Positions 60,726 to 64,000 of a stretch of 64,000 bases of DNA are shown here, piece by piece. Source of the stretch: Asparagopsis taxiformis (taxonomy: Eukaryota > Rhodophyta > Florideophyceae > Bonnemaisoniales > Bonnemaisoniaceae); NCBI GenBank assembly GCA_030407315.1, contig JALQPE010001826.1, positions 1-64,000 of the forward strand, written 5' to 3'. The position numbers and the translations under genes are program-made. Below the pieces are notes generated by a model. It worked only from the letters and a program-made list of their open reading frames with translations, did no database searches and was not told where the DNA came from. How positions within the stretch are numbered: position 1 is the first letter of the stretch; every line of letters starts with the position of its first letter.

Positions 60726-61937
60726 GATTTGGTCGCATAGGGCTGATGGCGCTGCGTTAGAATTTGATGTAGGTTTCGGCGATAGTTGGGAGCGGAGTGC
60801 TGGCGAGCGCGTAGCAATTGAGGGTGGATGGACGGCTCTCGTGTCATCCGAGAACTGCATCGGTGTGACTTGTGGTCGAGGACCACCGAGATTAGCTGTG
60901 GTGATTTTGGTCCAGCTGGTCCTATGATCCTTCATGGTTAGACCTAGCTGCGATAGATGTGGAAATGATGGTTGAAGCATCCTTGGCGAGCATTCTTTCG
61001 CTCGCACTGTCAACAATCCGTAACATATCGAGGAAACGACTTGAGACTATAACTATGCCGCCTATCTTGCTCGGGTGCGTTTTGTGAGACGGCATTGAAA
61101 TACTTTTCCCGCCAACAAATCCAGGTTGACAATCTCGAAGCGTGTACGCAATGAGTTTTCGAAATCGGAGCAGCACCAATCTAGAAAACAAACAGTTGCA
61201 CCTAATCCAATCACGCAGTGGGAAAGGAGATAGATGATTGTATGCTGGTCCACTTGCTTCCAGACTCGAGAACGCCTCAGATCTCGACAAACGTACGACG
61301 GCATAAATTCAAACGACGTTGAAATGACAGTACACGTGTAGTCAGTATATGCGTATTGCGGTACAAATTAGTGGTAACGAGCACATTACTTACTGTAAGG
61401 CCTTACTACATAAAGACAGCAAGTCTCGTAAGGTCCAAACCTTTCTTGCATTACAACTCTTAACACGGACGCTCGACCTCTGCTATTTCTCGCACGTAGA
61501 AGACTTTGTTTCATCCACAAGCCTCTTTCTACCCCAGAAACATCATCCTTGCCAATATAGTATTACACTCGCGTCTACATGAGACAACCGGCCGTAAGCA
61601 GTAACTGCACAGTATCCCGCCCCCAAGTGCTATTCCATTCGTTAATTATAACCAGACTCGGCTTTACATCGTAAATTCACAGTACAATCAACTATAACAC
61701 ACCAACTCATTGGTCCATTGACACTCCCACTCTCATCTCGAGTGCTCCCATCACTAATGCCAACCCCATCCTATTTATACCCACCCCATCCTTTGGAAAC
61801 GACGTAGCTGCATTCGCCCCACTTCCTCATCCATGTCTGCGTCACAAACGGCCCCAAAACCATGCCCATAGCGTCACATCTCTCACTCAACCATTCCCAT
61901 CCACATTTCCGACCGTCGTCAACCCGCCCCATCTGAC
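60726..61937. other. divergent intergenic region between sulfotransferase and GT14 genes
   Basis: 1.2 kb. It contains a TATTTATA box (about 61768-61777) roughly 165 nt before the GT14 ATG. No other gene supported. Confidence 0.4.
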
Positions 61938-63152
61938 ATGTCGCCGCCTTCAGATGCGACGCCAGCCCATCGTTCTTCCTCCCTATCATCGACGCTGACG
62001 ATCTTCATCGCCGCCCTCTCCGCGTTGCTTCTCTACGAATTTCTGCCCCTTCACGCGCGCTCGCACATCCCGTCCCGACTCTCCGTGTCCTGGAACTCCA
62101 TCGCCGCTCCTTTCACCATTAATTTCGCCGATGCCAACATCGCCTACTTCATTCAGGCTACAAACGCGACCGCTGCGCACGTGCCACGCCTCGTCACCCG
62201 GCTGCATCACGCCAAAAATGTGATTCTGGTTCATTTCGACGCCAAGGTGGACCAGTTACAAGTTGCATCGATCGAGCGTACTATTCGACATTCCGTTCCG
62301 GAGCATGCCTCCAATGTATATTTTCTCCCGTCACAAATCGTGACCTACGCAGGCTTCAGCATGGTATTGAACACTATTAGCGGCATGGACGGTCTTCTCA
62401 AACTGCACAAGGACCATCCATGGGATTACTTTATAAATCTGAGCGGATCCGACTATCCAGTTGTGAACGCCATATCGCAGCGACGAATACTCGGAAATGT
62501 GCGAAGACAATCGAAACGTGGTCGAAATTTCTTCACCATTGACAGACGGCACGGCACATGGGAGAGCTTTCTCAATCAGCGATTCCGCATGTTCCACGTG
62601 GATGAACTGCTGACGCGTCGAGCGGAAGATAGCTCTTTGACAAACAGCAGCGTTGCCAACCCGTTGGCGACCTATCAGCTGCCGTTTGAAACTCTCAAAG
62701 CATCTGCTTGGATGGTGCTTGAACGTGAGTTTGTACAATACGCGGTGGATTCTGATCTGTCGCGCAAATTGATAGCCATATTCGGGTTTATGCGCGCGTG
62801 CGATGAACACTTTTTCGCAACGCTCGCATACAATAGTGCCCAATTCAAGCCGACAATTGCTGGAAATTCGCTGCGGCATGACATATGGGTTCACGACGGC
62901 AACCGCTCCGGTAATCATCCGTTTCTATTGGATGCCAAAGCGGAAAACGGAAGCTATGTGTTTCTAGACAGGATTAAAATAGGTTTCCATTTCAATGCGA
63001 GAAAGTTTCGCGAGGCGGACTCGGAACTTATGGATATTATTGATGAGATCGCGGCGGATAATCGCAGGAACGCCAGGATTAATAAGGAGATTCTCACGTT
63101 ATTGAGACGGAAACCGGAAGAATATGACGATAACTACTTTATTCCATCGTAA
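61938..63152 (+). CDS. GT14 family glycosyltransferase (core-2/I-branching or xylosyltransferase type)
   Basis: 404 residues, uninterrupted. A short cytosolic tail and one N-terminal membrane helix (TLTIFIAALSALLLYEFLPL, about residues 17-36) give a type II Golgi topology. The lumenal GT14 domain starts at IAYFIQATNATAAHVPRLVT and contains NVILVHFDAK, WDYFINLSGSDYPV (about 160-173) and ACDEHFFATL (about 283-292), all hallmarks of the family that includes peptide O-xylosyltransferase and beta-1,6-N-acetylglucosaminyltransferases. It transfers sugar from UDP-sugar to glycans or glycoproteins. Next to two sulfotransferases it may belong to a set of genes for extracellular glycan synthesis, though adjacency alone is weak evidence in a eukaryote. 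Confidence 0.88.
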   Translation: MSPPSDATPAHRSSSLSSTLTIFIAALSALLLYEFLPLHARSHIPSRLSVSWNSIAAPFTINFADANIAYFIQATNATAAHVPRLVTRLHHAKNVILVHFDAKVDQLQVASIERTIRHSVPEHASNVYFLPSQIVTYAGFSMVLNTISGMDGLLKLHKDHPWDYFINLSGSDYPVVNAISQRRILGNVRRQSKRGRNFFTIDRRHGTWESFLNQRFRMFHVDELLTRRAEDSSLTNSSVANPLATYQLPFETLKASAWMVLEREFVQYAVDSDLSRKLIAIFGFMRACDEHFFATLAYNSAQFKPTIAGNSLRHDIWVHDGNRSGNHPFLLDAKAENGSYVFLDRIKIGFHFNARKFREADSELMDIIDEIAADNRRNARINKEILTLLRRKPEEYDDNYFIPS

Positions 63153-63597
63153 GCTTACGTTTGGAGGTTGTATGTAGATGTTGAACTGTGAATAGGAAGT
63201 GCCATTGTTGGTTGATGTGTTACGTTGTGTCGAGGTGTGGTCGGGAGCGCAACGCTTGACTTGCTCCGCTGTGAGTTTGATGCCTACACGTTTACACGTA
63301 CGCATTGGACCAATTTCGTGTTTGAAAGTTTTGATTAAAATTGAAAAAGGTTTAAATAATTGGGTTTTCACAAAAAAGCTAAAGTCAGGGGGCACGCGGA
63401 CAAGAGATCGGGATCGATAGCTCGTTTCTGTCACGAGAATTAAAAAGCGTCGCCACCGTCCTTCCCCCAGCAAATCGTCATAACTATTATTACACTCCAA
63501 CAAATATCGGCAGCAGCTCGCCTAACCTTTACTCTGTATAATTTTCTACGCAACAGCGCTTAAACACCTACAAGTCGGCTCAACGACCATCAGCGCT
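63153..63597. other. convergent 3' flanks
   Basis: About 445 bp between the 3' ends of the GT14 and VWA genes; no gene seen. Confidence 0.3.
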
Positions 63598-64000
63598 TTA
63601 AAACCCGCACACACTGCGCACCACGTCATCCACAACACCTCCAATGGCGCGATACGAGTTTCGACGGAACACATCTCCACCGTCAGTAATCGTCCTCAGT
63701 GCACGCACATCGGCATTGCGACCGATGGCAACCGCAGAAATCTGGCCTCTAAACTGACTGGCCACATTAATACTTCCGCCAAAGTCGGACCGACCGTCAC
63801 CAATAACAACAATACGTCCGTTCGCACTACCAGCGCCCAGCTGGCGCGCGCAGCCACCTACGCCAGCGGCGACGAATTTCCGTGGCGCATTGACGAGCGT
63901 GGCGCGACTGACGCGGCGTAGAAAGTTGGGCAGCTGAACGGGGCGTGTAATATCCACATTGCTCAACCCGTACTGCAGGGCGGCGAAGCGCGCCGAACGA
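63598..64000 (-). CDS. von Willebrand factor A domain protein, C-terminal part
   Basis: The reading frame is open to the window edge, so the gene starts outside. The visible 130 residues are the second half of a VWA domain: RFAALQYGLSNVDITRPVQL, a helical stretch, GRIVVIGDGRSDFGGSINVA (the central hydrophobic strand with D-G-R-S), QISAVAIGRNADVRALRTIT and a last helix ending DDVVRSVCGF. VWA domains mediate protein-protein contacts through a metal-ion-dependent site whose first part (DxSxS) would be beyond the edge. The chain ends right after the domain, as in many matrix or secreted VWA proteins. Confidence 0.75.
   Translation of the reverse strand, partial: RSARFAALQYGLSNVDITRPVQLPNFLRRVSRATLVNAPRKFVAAGVGGCARQLGAGSANGRIVVIGDGRSDFGGSINVASQFRGQISAVAIGRNADVRALRTITDGGDVFRRNSYRAIGGVVDDVVRSVCGF

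Overview
The window is eukaryotic nuclear DNA. It contains chromovirus, copia and PIF/Harbinger elements, a spliceosomal intron inside a retrotransposon, TATA boxes about 90-115 nt upstream of short secreted-protein genes, and relics of Smc5, XMAP215/TOG, V-ATPase subunit a and VPS13. Host genes show almost no introns. Two sulfotransferase genes beside a GT14 glycosyltransferase and a von Willebrand A gene would suit a seaweed that makes sulfated polysaccharides, for example a florideophyte red alga. The organism is an inference, not something the sequence proves.

Layout. 1-5.8 kb holds decayed host genes: an Smc5 hinge/coiled-coil fragment (+), a 3'-truncated TOG-array gene (-), a small membrane protein (-) and a truncated M50 protease (+). 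5.9-14.0 kb is a DNA element with a ParB-like/beta-class DNA methyltransferase fusion, a DUF7869-like transposase ending in a BAH-like domain, and a divergent gene that keeps the transposase's two ends but lacks its catalytic core. The 15-bp palindrome CAGAAC-N3-GTTCTG is scattered through this element. 14.03-17.05 kb is a second ParB-like gene, 5'-truncated and fused to a 2OG-Fe(II) dioxygenase. 17.3-18.2 kb is a tandem repeat array.

18.78-32.70 kb is a 13.9-kb Ty3/gypsy chromovirus with an intron at the gag/pol boundary, a long repeat-rich spacer and a large antisense ORF before the 3' LTR. 32.7-37.3 kb is rearranged debris, including a gag-like fragment and a decayed copia copy, both on the minus strand. 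37.33-44.22 kb is a nearly intact copia element (5-bp target duplication CTAGG) with two leader zinc fingers and an array of CTTACA motifs. 45.83-54.07 kb is a PIF/Harbinger element with roughly 750-bp inverted repeats. It carries its transposase, a Myb/SANT-like partner and a captured host segment holding the 5' parts of a divergent V-ATPase-a/VPS13 gene pair. It sits between two members of a three-gene family of small secreted helical proteins. 58-64 kb holds two tandem sulfotransferases (-), the GT14 gene (+) and the C-terminal part of a VWA protein (-).

Many reading-frame breaks lie in short homopolymers, and adding one base restores the conserved protein in nearly every case. This points to consensus under-calling in the assembly as much as to true decay. 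Genes described as broken should be read with that in mind.
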